Source of the DNA: Magicicada septendecula
Taxonomy: Eukaryota > Arthropoda > Insecta > Hemiptera > Cicadidae
NCBI GenBank assembly: GCA_034769895.1
Contig: CM068367.1
Coordinates: 320,403,662 to 320,467,661 of the forward strand
Reading direction: 5' to 3'
Length of the DNA stretch: 64,000 nucleotides
The position numbers and the translations under genes were made by a program. The notes beneath the pieces were generated by a model. The model saw nothing but the letters and a program-made list of their open reading frames with translations, searched no databases and was not told where the DNA came from. This document shows, one piece after another, positions 36,162 to 47,670 of this stretch (the stretch's first letter is position 1; every line of letters starts with the position of its first letter).

Positions 36162-37659
36162 CAGTGGTTCCCAAACTTTTCAGTCCGCGGACACCCTCAA
36201 AAAATTAAAAATTTCACGGACCCCGTCTGAGTTCTGAAATAAAACAAACAGTAAATATAATACAAACTCCTATATTTTAATTAAACTGTAGGTATTAAAT
36301 TCAAAATTCTCTTAACTTGCAAAATTATAATATTAATTATATTAAATATAGTTTAGTGTGAACAATGAATCTGCTTTTGAACAATTAGCTCTGCAATATT
36401 GGGTTTATTGTGTGATAATTTTAATATTAAGTCACTCTCGACATCAAGTTAATTTTTAACTTTGACTTCAAGTATGTGAGCTGGTAGTGTTTCACACAAA
36501 TAAGTAGAGGGAAACACTAGTCAAACACTTCAAAAATTTTTCTGCGAGATCAGTATAGTCAGGCATTGCATATAACCAGAAGTCAGCTAGCCGTGATTGC
36601 GAAAACTGTAATTTTAATGAACTGTCAGTCGAAAGTTCTGCCAATGAATCTTCTTCTTGTAGTGTAAGAAAGAGAGAGGTTTGTTGACACTCCATTAGCA
36701 AATGGATTCCTTATTACTATCATCCGTCACTGGAAAATATTACCTTAGCTGCAAGTGCAGTGACTCCAATTGAGACTTAATAACGTTGAGGACCTCACTT
36801 GGAAACATTTTCTCCTGACATCTGGACAAAATCTGCCATGGAAGAAAATTGTTCGGAAGATTTCAGAGTCTAATCTCTGAATCCACAGCTTCAATTTTTT
36901 AATTATCCCCTCGGTTTTATCTTCAACCTAGAAAATAGTAAAGCTAGATACCTGCAGGCTTAAAGTGAGTCCATTCAGATAACTGAGGATATCAGCAAGG
37001 TCTGATAGCTTCAAAATACAGTTAAAGTCATGGAACCTATCTTTAAGGTCGAAGTTGGAATCAAATAAAAAAAGACTAACTTCACCCTTCAGTTCAAATA
37101 ATCTGATCAATACCCTTCCACACGAAAGCCATTGTAGGCCTACTTCACAGTGGATCAACAATTACTTGTGGTCACTCCCCATTTCTTCACATATTATACC
37201 AAATGATCGAGAATTTAAAGGGTGCGATTTAATATAATTCACTATCCGATCAACCTCATCAAGACAACGCTTCAGTTGTGGTGGCATCTTCTTTGCTGCT
37301 AACGCTTCTCTGTGGATAAAAAATGAGTGGTGGATACACCACTCAAGAAGTGGTGCTACAATTTTTATAATTGTAAACTGCGTTGATGCGGCGCTCTAGT
37401 CAGTTCGACTGACAAACAGATCTGCTATACTATATGATTTGAAGACAGTATTAAAGCAATTAGTTTGAAGTTACTTTTATAATTACAATTAGTTTGAACA
37501 ACAACAAAAAACTGGAATCTTCTACTAACAGTTTTCAGATTCTAAAATTTAGATTTTAGAGAATATAAAGCGGACAAAATTACAGTATATTCTTTTTTTC
37601 TTAAAAGTATCCGTGGACCTCCTGAAACATTGTTGCGGATCCCACTTTGGGAATCACTG
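36162..37659 (-). mobile_element. hAT element, 1,498 bp, decayed
   Basis: Ends CAGTGGTTCCCAAACTTTT and (reverse complement of the right end) CAGTGATTCCCAAAGTGGG, flanked by identical 8-bp duplications CTCTAGGT (36154-36161 and 37660-37667). These ends and the duplication are diagnostic of hAT. It interrupts the gag relic of block B, whose homology resumes right after 37667. Its block B copy 2 version is truncated to 53780-54751. Confidence 0.93.
36492..37161 (-). pseudogene. hAT transposase remnants (ZBED5/FAM200-like)
   Basis: Two minus-strand pieces in the expected order. 37161-36928 has WLSCGRVLIRLFELKGEVSL and, further on, LADILSYLNGLTLSLQ, the conserved middle of this hAT group. 36701-36492 has LKLQFSQSRLADFW and LAEKFLKCL from the C-terminal dimerisation region. 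The N-terminal zinc finger and catalytic core are deleted, so it cannot transpose alone. Confidence 0.85.
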
Positions 37660-38710
37660 CTCTAGGTCATTCGTCATGCCATAATTGGACGGAGAATGAC
37701 AAACCAGATTCACTCGTTCTCGCTTTAAAAGGGCCTGCGGCAGACCCACTACAGAAATTGCTACCTGATAGCCAGAACGCCTATGCAGAATTGATTAAAC
37801 CTCTAGAATTACGGTATGGTGATAAACATTTGCTCGATGTGTCAGACTGCACTTCTTAGTTCAGAGCAAGGCAACAGCATTGCGGGGAGAGTCTTCAAGA
37901 GTTTGAAACAAGAATCCATAGACAAATTAGACTGGCCTATCCTGTAGTAGCCCTACCAGAGGATTTCGAATGAGGTTTGCGATGCCAACATTTGTCAGAT
38001 ATAGTGAACTACAACAAGTGTTACGAATGGTAAGGCACGAGAATAGTGCGGACACTCTTGTCCGTGGTGTACAATATGAGGCTGCCAAGTCAGTGGCTCG
38101 TTGATCAAATCATAAAGTGCGCGCACTGAAAGATCGCGAAGAAACAGATGATGAAGAAGACGAGGAAGGAACAGAGACCTAATGATCGACACTACAGTAT
38201 AAACGAAGAAAAGTGGAAGACCGAAATATCATAAGTTAGATGTGGAAAACGAGACGTCGGTCCAGAATTAAGCAGCAGGGAAAAGAGCAGTAGTCGGTAC
38301 AACGGGACGTGAGTTGACTAACTGGAGGAACGAAGCCCAAGACAATACGCAAGTTCTACACTTCAGAAAAAAAGCGGGAGCTTGGTAGTTAACTGATTCG
38401 TTGAAGAAATGACGACCTCGATTAGAGTTGACAGGGGTTCCACAGTTTCCATTGAGCGCCTTGATCTGGTGAAAAATCTCAGGCCAATCTGGTGCTCTTG
38501 CGATTTGCGGACAACTACCGGAAAGCCTGTAAAGGAGTTTGGGAAAGTAAAATAAATACACCTACGCCTCCGTCGGCTTGAGTTTGATTACCACAATGAC
38601 TTGTTGCAGACATTGTCGATGAAGCAATTCTTGGTGTGACACTATGAACGCGTATAGTTTTGTAGTCAACTTCAAAAACAATTAAAGGTTTTGAATTAGT
38701 CTTCATTGGT
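37660..38710 (+). pseudogene. Decayed gypsy gag-protease region, B1
   Basis: Plus strand, several frames. Gag: LVLALKGPAADPLQKLLPDS and LIKPLELRYGDKHL near 37720-37840, then LQEFETRIHRQIRLAYP near 37900. A few Cys/Gly/His-like codons around 38240 may be a lost zinc knuckle. Protease: VDTGSTVSIERPDLV (kept in the B2 copy; here the first Thr codon is mutated) and LRTTTGKPV at about 38420-38530, and VADIVDEAILGV near 38600. Many stops and shifts. RT and integrase are absent. This family differs from the gypsy element at 44367, whose protease and gag sequences are unrelated in detail. Confidence 0.8.
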
Positions 38711-40189
38711 CTCAGTTATCCAGTTTCCACTGTACAACACGACGATCTGTGTGATCGTCGTAACATATCAATATACTACATACAAACCCAAACAATGTAG
38801 TATACGTGGGTTATGTATACGTACGTACGTAGGTAGGTTAGGTATAGACATATAAATATAGTATATAGATATTTAAACGATACAAATTGGATGAATAATA
38901 TATAACGATGCATATGTAAGTTATAACAACCATGAAATAGAAAAAAAACTTATTGAACACCCTATTACGGTTTGAAAACTAACAATCTCGGAAAGTGTGT
39001 CACCTTACGTGACGTCATTAGAGATGAGAGCTGTGTGTACACTGGTAAGTTGTGCTCGTTATCCCTCCACGGACATTTATTTAACCCAATCAAAACGATA
39101 GGTTTTTCGCGAAATTCTTTGTACAAGTGTACAATGTCACTCACCCGTAGACTCGTGGTGGTGCGAATTCGTGTGTGTATAAGATGACAAAGTAATTACT
39201 TGCTTATTACTCCGCTAAACAAATAATTACGGAGAAGCAAAAAACACTGATGAAGTGCAAAATATCACGAAACGACAAGTGTTATATTTGTTAAGAGTGT
39301 CCTACACACGATGAAAATCTACAATATAGGCATACATTTTTTATATTGTTGGAAAGGACGCCAGGTCTATTGTGACAATTCGGAACAGAATTGAAACTGT
39401 TTAATCAATCTTGGACAGAAAAGAAATTCAAAGCTAGGCTTATGTGTGTACCCAAGTCTAGTTATAATTATCACCATGAAATAAGATCGTCACTGGTGAA
39501 CGTCGTGTTTCGCGGCTGAGAGCGGGTTGTCGATACGTCTGACAGGTTGGATCACACACACGCTCGCGCGCTCGCATGCATCCTTCAGGAAGACTACCAA
39601 GGACACCACATCAGGATACAGTAATCGACAGCAGATTTAATTGAACACGCTAAGCATTTAAATAATTCTTTGGTTTCACATTGTTGTTATTAGGATGATT
39701 TTATTGTAATAACATTTATTACCAGAATTTTACATTGCTAAATTGGCAGATAAACTGTCAAATTATTGATTGTCATTGATTTCTTAATATCTCACAATCA
39801 TCCAAGATATGGTAAATTATATTTTTTATCATTACTATCAATACGAGATTTGTAATTATAAATTAAGTTATTAGTATGGTGTTTTACATACTATGATTAT
39901 AATACATGCACACTCATGAAAAAGGTTATATAACTTAGTTTTAATCTGTTTCTAATTCATTTTAGTTATTTCATTTTTCGATACTCTCTCCTCTCTTTAA
40001 AATAAATCTTTGTAAGTGACGTAATGTTTGAACGTAACTCAAACTCAAATTCTACGGTCTAGCTGGGCGTGTAAATGTATTAAGAGACACGTTCAACACA
40101 AAAACACTTACGCACCAGAACGTAAAGTCGTCACTATATATTTAGAGAGAGTGATTGAGTGAGCGAATGAGTGCAAGAGAGAGGAGTCG
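38711..40189. other. Anonymous part of block B
   Basis: No gene recognised. Includes an ACGTACGTACG-rich stretch near 38815-38835, a GC-richer segment (39490-39600) with CGCTCGCGCGCTCGC, and AT-rich DNA. Repeated at about 55804-57297 and from 63288 to the window end. Confidence 0.6.
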
Positions 40190-40196
40190 GAGGGGG

Positions 40197-40264
<68 letters not shown>

Positions 40265-40288
40265 GAGAGAGAGACAGACAGACAGACA
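40190..40288. repeat. (GA)n tract followed by (GACA)n
   Basis: About 80 bases of GA, then GACAGACAGACA. The matching tract in B2 (57297-57402) differs in length and has AAGAG interruptions, as expected of fast-changing microsatellites. Confidence 0.95.
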
Positions 40289-40338
40289 AAGGTGAATAAT
40301 ACTAGGGTTATGTTTGTGCGTATGTGCGCGATTAATAT

Positions 40339-40361
40339 TGTGTGTGTGTGTGTGTGTGTGA
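40339..40361. repeat. (GT)n microsatellite, short allele
   Basis: About 11 GT units here, against a long interrupted GT tract (57467-57552) at the same place in B2. Confidence 0.93.
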
Positions 40362-41232
40362 AGGTCAAATATCCTACATTTGGTGTAACACAAAGTTTAA
40401 TGTTTCCAATTCTGTTTAGAAACATTTTATTAAAATTTTCTTATATACAGTACTATCTTTGTATTTTTACAGTTACCTGCCACGTTCCCAACCCAATGAT
40501 AGGCATTTTCATTCCTGGAGAATTTATGGTTGAATGTTCATTCAGTTTCCCGGTCATGGTTTGAAGAACGTTTGTTAAATCACAGTGTGTTGTGAACGAA
40601 CTGATATTGCACTCAGTATATTAGGTCTCTTACTAAATTATCCACGCTTTGATTTCTTTATATAGTTTATTGAGTTTGAATGTTTACACGCCCACTGTGT
40701 ACTTATCCGACGTGCGCCATTGGTCGAAAATGCACACGTGCTTCGTGATAATTGGGCATACTTGCTTTATCACGGTGGCACAGTATAAAAGACGTTAAAT
40801 GCCGGTGTCCACTTGTCGGCTGGAATTTCTGTCAAATCGACCGCTACCAGCCCGTCTGCTTGCCCATCCTGGATATTACCTATAAGCGGAATTTTTAATA
40901 CGTTTGAAATATACCATTTAAAATGTAAATGCAAAATATCTATTTCCACTTTATATTTAAATGCCTTTTAGTAGATACAATTTTTAAATTTCCATTCAAA
41001 TGACTTTTTCTACATCATTTTCTACTTAGGCTAATAATAGAGAATAGTTAAGTATCAATGCTTAGATCCAACGAATATACATAATAGGCTACACATACAA
41101 ACTGAATACAATAGTTTCAAGGAATGCTATTTTAAATATCGCAGTGCCTGGGTTCATACTACTGACAGAAGTTTAAATAGATGTTTCAAAAAGTTTTTGC
41201 AAATGCAATATTGTGCAACTGGTGCAATATTA

Positions 41233-41995
41233 ACTTCAGTATGCTATCCATACTATGTCCCGTAAGGAAATGGAAGTACGGTGATCACGAGAAAAATCAT
41301 GTTCAAGAGAAGGGCTGATTCTGATTGTAGTACCCTCAAAACACAAAGAATAGTCATTTTCCGAAAAGTGTGTGTGCGTAGAATTTTTTTTATGGCGAAC
41401 GATAACTGCCGCAAATTCAAACGGAATCAAATAATTTTTTGTATATGTACCCGAGTTGTAGAGGACTCAAGGCCTATTGATTTTGGTGAAGAATGGTTAA
41501 AGGGAAGGGGTAGTTTACCAGCAACGTTTTATGTTTTAACAAGAGTAAAATACTTAATTTTGATAAATAAAGTATCCTGAAAAGGTCATAATAGTCCACT
41601 GTAGAAAGGTAGATGAAAAGGGTAGTTGAAAGAGGCGGGGGTAATTTTCTATAAATGAAAATGATAGTTGAAGAGGGAGGGGGTAATTTTTTATGTGTAC
41701 TACGTTATTGGCAACAAAGAAGTAGTTTGTTGTAAAAATTCCTTCCCGGGTTTTTGCCCGTGGTCCAACGTTTTCAGCAAAACCAGACGCTTCAGCAGTG
41801 CTATCGACTACCATCATCAGTGAAAATCGAGTGCGATAACGTGAGGTTGTATAGGCCTACGTTAGTGATCACAGTACAGTACAGGCTGAAGCAATATGTA
41901 GAAATAAGTAGTTTCTATTGAAATATTTCATTTCGAAAATGATTTTAAATATAAATCTTAGAACATGGAAGTCATGTATGGTTCTCCATACCGAT
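41233..41995 (+). mobile_element. Helentron-like short element in A3
   Basis: Same as 631-1393, one internal unit, 3' hairpin GTATGG-TTCT-CCATAC and CCGAT end at 41995. Confidence 0.6.
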
Positions 41996-43180
41996 TTTTA
42001 TATGTGTACTACGTTATCGGCAACAAAGAAGTAGTTCCTATGGAAATATTTCATTTCAATTTGTCAAACATAAAAATCGATTTACAAGGAACACATCTAA
42101 CGTGTTAGAAATTTCGAACCGAATTCAAGTAGCCTAAATGATTTAAAATATAACCTTAGAACATGGAGGTCATGTATATACCGATAATTTAATATGAAAT
42201 TGGTACCAAGAAAAAAGGAAGAGCTAGTGAACGAACTGAACTTAATAAAATCCGAAAGACAAAGTTGCAAAAATAATAGGTTAGTCATCTAAAAGAGGAA
42301 AATCAATTGACCTACATGTTCCAAGACGATTCATACTCATCAGCTGGTAGTGACAATGGTAGTTCGTTGACCTAGAAACTCCTCAATAACTTCAAGATAT
42401 GAATAAATCCCTAGGAGCGTTATATTCGTTCTTTGTAATTAAACAAATATTTTTGCAGTTTAGTACTTGCCTATCAAGCTCCGCTCCTGAAGGACGTCCT
42501 TTTTCTATTCAGGGGAATGATTATGAGACCCCAAAGAAGTGAAATTAGTGACCAATTACTTTAAAAACTGGTTCTCCTAATATTACATAAATTCTGATTT
42601 CATAATGTTCCATAATTTGCGTCAACAAGCACTCGGAAATACAGTATTATTATGAAATATTATTAGGCATAACTAGTATAATAATATTATAATATTAAAT
42701 ACTGTTATTAGTAAGTTATAATTGTGGAATAGTATTATAGGTAATTGCTTGCATGTTTACTGGTCACAGTTATAAAGAAATAAATTTTAGTTTCAGAAAA
42801 ATTCATTTTCTTTTAAGAATCATTTTAAAAATGCCTATTTCTAATTTTTATTCGAAATGTGTTTTTGAAAACAGCTTTGTGTTTTGTATTTGAAATAGAA
42901 AAAAATCTTTATTTTTGCTTTTTCTGTTTCAATTGAGGTGAGTTACCCATTTTCCACGTCAGTGTCTATAAGCAACGTAAAGCAATGACCTGTGCTTGTT
43001 TTTATATGACAACACGTATTCATTTTCAAAATAGTAAGTTGAAGATCATCCAAAAACCACTAAGCGGTGACCCCATTGCAAGTCCGTCGTCCTGCGCGAA
43101 AAATCGGTTATCAAAGATGAAATAGTTCTGGCTTAATATTACTCTTAATAGTGTAATAAGTTCCTATAGGCCTACTTCCT

Positions 43181-43488
43181 GTTGATTTAACTTGCCTAAA
43201 TTCTCCAGATTTTTCTGCAAAATATCAATTGTTTGGGGCACCGGGACATTAGTGTAAAGATTCACAACATCGAAGGACATCAGTTTATATTGCGGTAACA
43301 TTTTTAATGATTTCACTTTATTCAAAAACTCAATATTATTCATGACACTGTGGTTATTGTTATTTTTATATTACTCTTTATAACCTGTAGATTTTTTTTA
43401 ACGATTTTATATCCGGGTGCTGTGGTAAAATTAACTATAGGTCATATGGGCTCATTCTCCTTATGTATTTTTGGAAAGTCATTTAGTG
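43181..43488 (-). pseudogene. Penelope-like RT relic in A3
   Basis: Third copy of the fragment at 2578-2885, same motifs and lesions. Confidence 0.78.
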
Positions 43489-44366
43489 CGGGAGCGTGAG
43501 CATGTGTTTTATCACCTGATGATGAGACTATAATTCTCGAAACGCGTTGTGTGTATAAAATATAAAAAAGAACTTGCAAGGAAGGAAACCTGGATACACA
43601 AGGTAATTTTAACATTTAATTGTAGGCTACATGCAACTTGGAGACCACAACAACTATGTGTATTAAATAATAGGGTTAAAACACAATATGAAGTGTATAT
43701 CGTCGCACTTTACGTATATTTTACCTCGTACTTCTTTTGAAACAGATCCCGGCCTACATGAGTGAGTCTGGCATAGTATCTCCTAAGTAATTTAACTCAC
43801 AGAATTAATTTTTACAACGGTTTCATGAAAACATTAGTTGTAAATGCTTATAGCCTATTTGAGAAGTTCGTGACTTTTATTTCTTTTAACGATTATTCCT
43901 TTTCTTTCTTGGGCTGTACCCTCTACAAAAACATTGCATATTGTGAAAGTTTTTCAATTTTACAAGTTGTGGATAACATACACATACATACCTTCTACCT
44001 ACCCGAGTCTATCAGAGATGAAACACAAAACATCAATATCTATAAACTTCAGAATTTCTTCTATATATTGACACAAGCCATTAAATTCCATTTAGTTATC
44101 GCTGTTAGTTGAGATATTAAACAACTTAATTTTTCAACATTAATAATAGATTTAACATTGTATCCATTTGTTCTGTTATTGTTATCCAATGAGAAAGTTG
44201 ATCACAAAGATGCTGAAGATATAAAGTGGACAAAGAAATAAAAAGTCGTTAAGAAAAATGAAGACACAAATTATCCCACAAAAGATTGAAGTGATCTACC
44301 ATGATGTTACTACGGACTGTTCGCGGCTATATTGAATATATAAATTACCTGAAATTGTTTATATAT

Positions 44367-45845
44367 AGTATAACGATTCATAATAGCGTCCTATCAGAGC
44401 GTTATATGAAAGCTATAGACGGTACGAGTGTAACGCAGTAAGGAAGAGAGAGAGAGAGAGCGTATAATCGCAGCCATCTCACTCTAACCACGTCACCGCG
44501 ACATCAGAATCCAGTTCAAACATGTTATTTTACTCAAAGCGAATTATCAGTTCAACCTGCGATAACTTTAAAAGTTATAAATATACGGCAATTCTGAAAA
44601 CAGCATTGTGTTCAGCAAGAAAAGCTTAATAAGTAGCCGCAGTCTCAGTTAATATAATTAACTATTGAAGAAGTTATACGGATGACGCACGCCAACAGGA
44701 ATAACGAGAGAATTATGCTACGTAGTAATAAGGTGTTTTCACACACACACAGATAAAGACCTAAGCAACAATATTCTGTGGTCAGATCTTCGGAAACACA
44801 TTTACAAATACCTGTAATCAATCGATTTGCAAATACAGGAAGTACGATTTTGACAAGAATTTCTCTGCCGTTTGGAACCTGTCACGGAGTGTTAGACCGA
44901 CCTGTTCGAGATTGTCACAACTGGAAAAACGCATGATTTATTTGTACAACCAATCAGCAGACCGTATTTAAAACTGACGCCAGCTCAAAGCGAGGGGTAG
45001 CAGCACTCTTCGTTCGGTACTTAAACACACTAGACGTGTATAATTCACATACAGAAATTTTTAAAACACGCAAAAGTGCAAATTAAGTTCTAATTCGAGA
45101 AGTAGTCCGCAGTGTAGATGAATACATAATGTTCAATAACACTCGCTGCGTAAAACAACCGTTAATTAATTAAATAATTAATTAATTAAGCATCAGCCGT
45201 GAAGGACCTGTGCTACAGAAGGCTACAGCATCTGTAATTGCCAGGGCATCTTCAACAGCATTGATCAACATCCATTCTTCTGTGCAACACCATCAAAAGG
45301 AGGACCTCTACGGATTCCTATCTTCGGTCAACGCATCAAACAGTAAGAAATAGATTCATTGATCAATGAAATAAGCACTAAACAAAAAAAAATAAAACAA
45401 TAAACAATTTTAAAAGGACACTAAGAAAAGCACACTTTGTATTTTAACTATAAGATTAGCTCTAATATAGTATAGGAGTGTTGAATGGAAAGTGGTGTGT
45501 AGTATTGGACGTGCAAATTATTGCAGATCTGTTCTTTAGCACTGGTTTGGGAGGTAGCAATCTCTTAATCAAACCAGATAAGAGCTATAGGTCGTTTGAG
45601 CGTCTTAATCATTACTTTCACACTCACTCAATAATTATAAGTGATAGGGTAGAATTAAGTCCTGCCATTAACAATTTAAAGTTTAAAAATAATTAAATAA
45701 AAGTTAATATAATACTCAAGCAAATCTTAAAGTGTTATTTGTAACGATTCCCCTTGAAAACCACAATCACTGAACGAATCCTGAGAAAGTGTCTCCATGC
45801 GCTGAGCTAAGCTGAAACCGTGTCATTTGTATCTGGGATTTGTTC
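44367..45845 (+). repeat. 5' LTR of gypsy element, copy 2
   Basis: Starts AGTATAACG and is set to end just before TGGCGCCCAGG at 45846. Length 1,479 bp; GA tract only about 18 bases (44443-44460). A 2-bp indel (GAGAAAGTGTC against GAGAAAGAGTGTC) separates it from copy 1. Confidence 0.7.
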
Positions 45846-46155
45846 TGGCGCCCAGGTAAAGTAATATCACGGGTAAGTAACTTTTTATCTAACATCACAA
45901 ATATTAGATAATTGTGTTAGACGAAAGGGAGCGTTGTATAGATTTGGCGCGGCCAACTAAGTGGCTCGATTAAGCTCGATTAAGCCCGATTAAGCTCACA
46001 AAATTATATAAATAAATTTATATAATTTGGCGTTGCTTTTACCCAAGTGATAATTAAATTGTAATATTAATAAATTTTAAAAGAAAGTGGAATTCAAGGT
46101 TACAAATAACTACTAAATAATTGTTAAATTTATTTGTTAATAATAAAATTTAAAA

Positions 46156-47658
46156 ATGGCAAAATCATCAGCAGTAGATATGGCAGGAATTGAGCAAATG
46201 TTTAAACAGTTGACCACTAAAATGGAAGAAACTAAATCTGAAATAAAAGATACAAGTAATAAACTTGAAAATAAAATTGAAAGTACAAATAGTCAATTAA
46301 ATAGTAAAATAGAATCTACAAATAATGAATTATCAAAGAAAATTGAAGAAAATAATAAAAGTTTAGATGAAAGTAATCAAAAATTAATAACTGATGTTAA
46401 TAATAAAATTGAACAAACTAATAAATATTTCTTCGTATTGTTTAAATTAGCAGCCATCTTTACTATTTCTTTTATGAATTTGCTAACTGCTATAATTTTT
46501 ATTGTTCGACTAAGCTTTTCGTCATCACTGACATCATCAGGTCTTAAACAACCCGTAAACAACATAAACAGGTTGTTTAAGACCTGATGATGTCAGTGAT
46601 GACGAAAAGCTTAGTCGAACAATAAAAATTATAGCAGTTAGCAAATTCATAAAAGAAATAATAAATATTTGTCCAGTGAAATGAAACAAATAAACGAAAA
46701 TTTGTCTAGCCAAATAAAACAAAGTAGTAAAGAAGCTACGTTTAAAATAGAAGAAGAAATTGCAAATTTAGCTATTAACTTAGCTGGTGAAATAGATGAA
46801 CGTAATGATAGGTTTGATAAGCATACCGAAGAGGTTAAAACTACATTAGAAGAGTTTAGAAAACAAGTAAACACTAATTTTCGCCGTCAAGACGAAAAGC
46901 TAAATAAATTTAGAAATGAATTACATGAAAGGTTAGAACAAAAAGTAACCCTCATTAATCAACAATTCAGTGAAGTAACTGCTGAATTAAAAACACAATC
47001 ACTTCTAAATAAAGAAGAAATCCAGAATACTAGGGAAGAGTGTACCCAACTGGGTGTAAATATTAATGAAGTTAAGAAACAGGTAGAGAGTAAGGCTAAC
47101 AGTGACGAAGTACATCAAAAGGTGGAACAACAGTTGAAGGTAATGCGGGAAGATCTGACTAAAGCAATGAAGTCACAGCAAACCAAAGTAGTGAGGTGTG
47201 GCGGCTATAAGGAAGAACCGGAAAACCTTGCATTTTCAGGTAACCCACATGAGAATCCTGTGGAATTCCTAAAACTGTTTGAAGCGTATGTAACTGGTGT
47301 AAATCCACTGACGGACGACGAGGATAAGAAGGACATGTTAGGCCGATTTCTCAAGAATTGGGCAGGTACGTGGTGGAAAGTCATCTCAGACAGAGTCCAA
47401 ACCTACTCAGACTTTAGAGAAAAATTTCTAGCTCAGTACTGGAATGTTCAGATACAAAGAAGGGTACGCGATCATCTAGAATTTGGTAAGTATCATCCGT
47501 CAATGAATATGACAACTACCAATTATGTGCTAAATGTAATGGCGCAAGTTAAACATCTAACACCACCAATAGAAGAGAGAGACCTAGTATATAAGCTAGC
47601 GCGTCATTTCTCAGAACGCACTAGAGTAGCAACCACAACTAGAGGAGTGGATACTTAA
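46156..47658 (+). pseudogene. gypsy gag, copy 2
   Basis: Same structure as at 5551-7053: N-terminal coiled coil, foldback insertion (arms 46464-46553 and 46571-46660, here perfect reverse complements), second coiled coil, gag core with NWAGTWW (Gly where copy 1 has Ser) and the same in-phase TAA (47656-47658) 12 bases before the pol ATG. Sharing both lesions with copy 1 shows common descent after inactivation. Confidence 0.86.
46431..46658. mobile_element. Foldback insertion in gag, copy 2
   Basis: 90-bp perfect arms around a 17-bp spacer, edged by TAATAAATATTT at 46419-46430 and 46659-46670. See 5826-6053. Confidence 0.85.
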
Positions 47659-47670
47659 GAAAAGTTCATT

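Larger units (their letters stand above)
36065..40601. repeat. Macro-repeat block B, copy 1
   Basis: Links block A copy 2 to copy 3. Partial copies lie at 53780-57792 and 62492-64000. It contains a decayed gypsy gag-protease region interrupted by a hAT element, then anonymous DNA with an ACGT-rich tract (ACGTACGTACG at about 38820), and GA and GT microsatellites near its end. Confidence 0.92.
40602..44366. repeat. Macro-repeat block A, copy 3
   Basis: Nearly identical to 1-3763, offset about 40602. Contains the TATA-like site 40784-40791, a Helentron-like short element 41233-41995, its second 3' end (about 42040-42185) and the Penelope relic 43181-43488 (minus). Ends at the gypsy LTR inserted in the same base position as in copy 1, so the insertion preceded the duplication or the two are allelic. 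Confidence 0.95.

Noticed and set aside
40108..40425. Ser-Leu repeat ORFs
   Set aside because: Translations of the GA/CT and GT microsatellites, also at 57203-57688.
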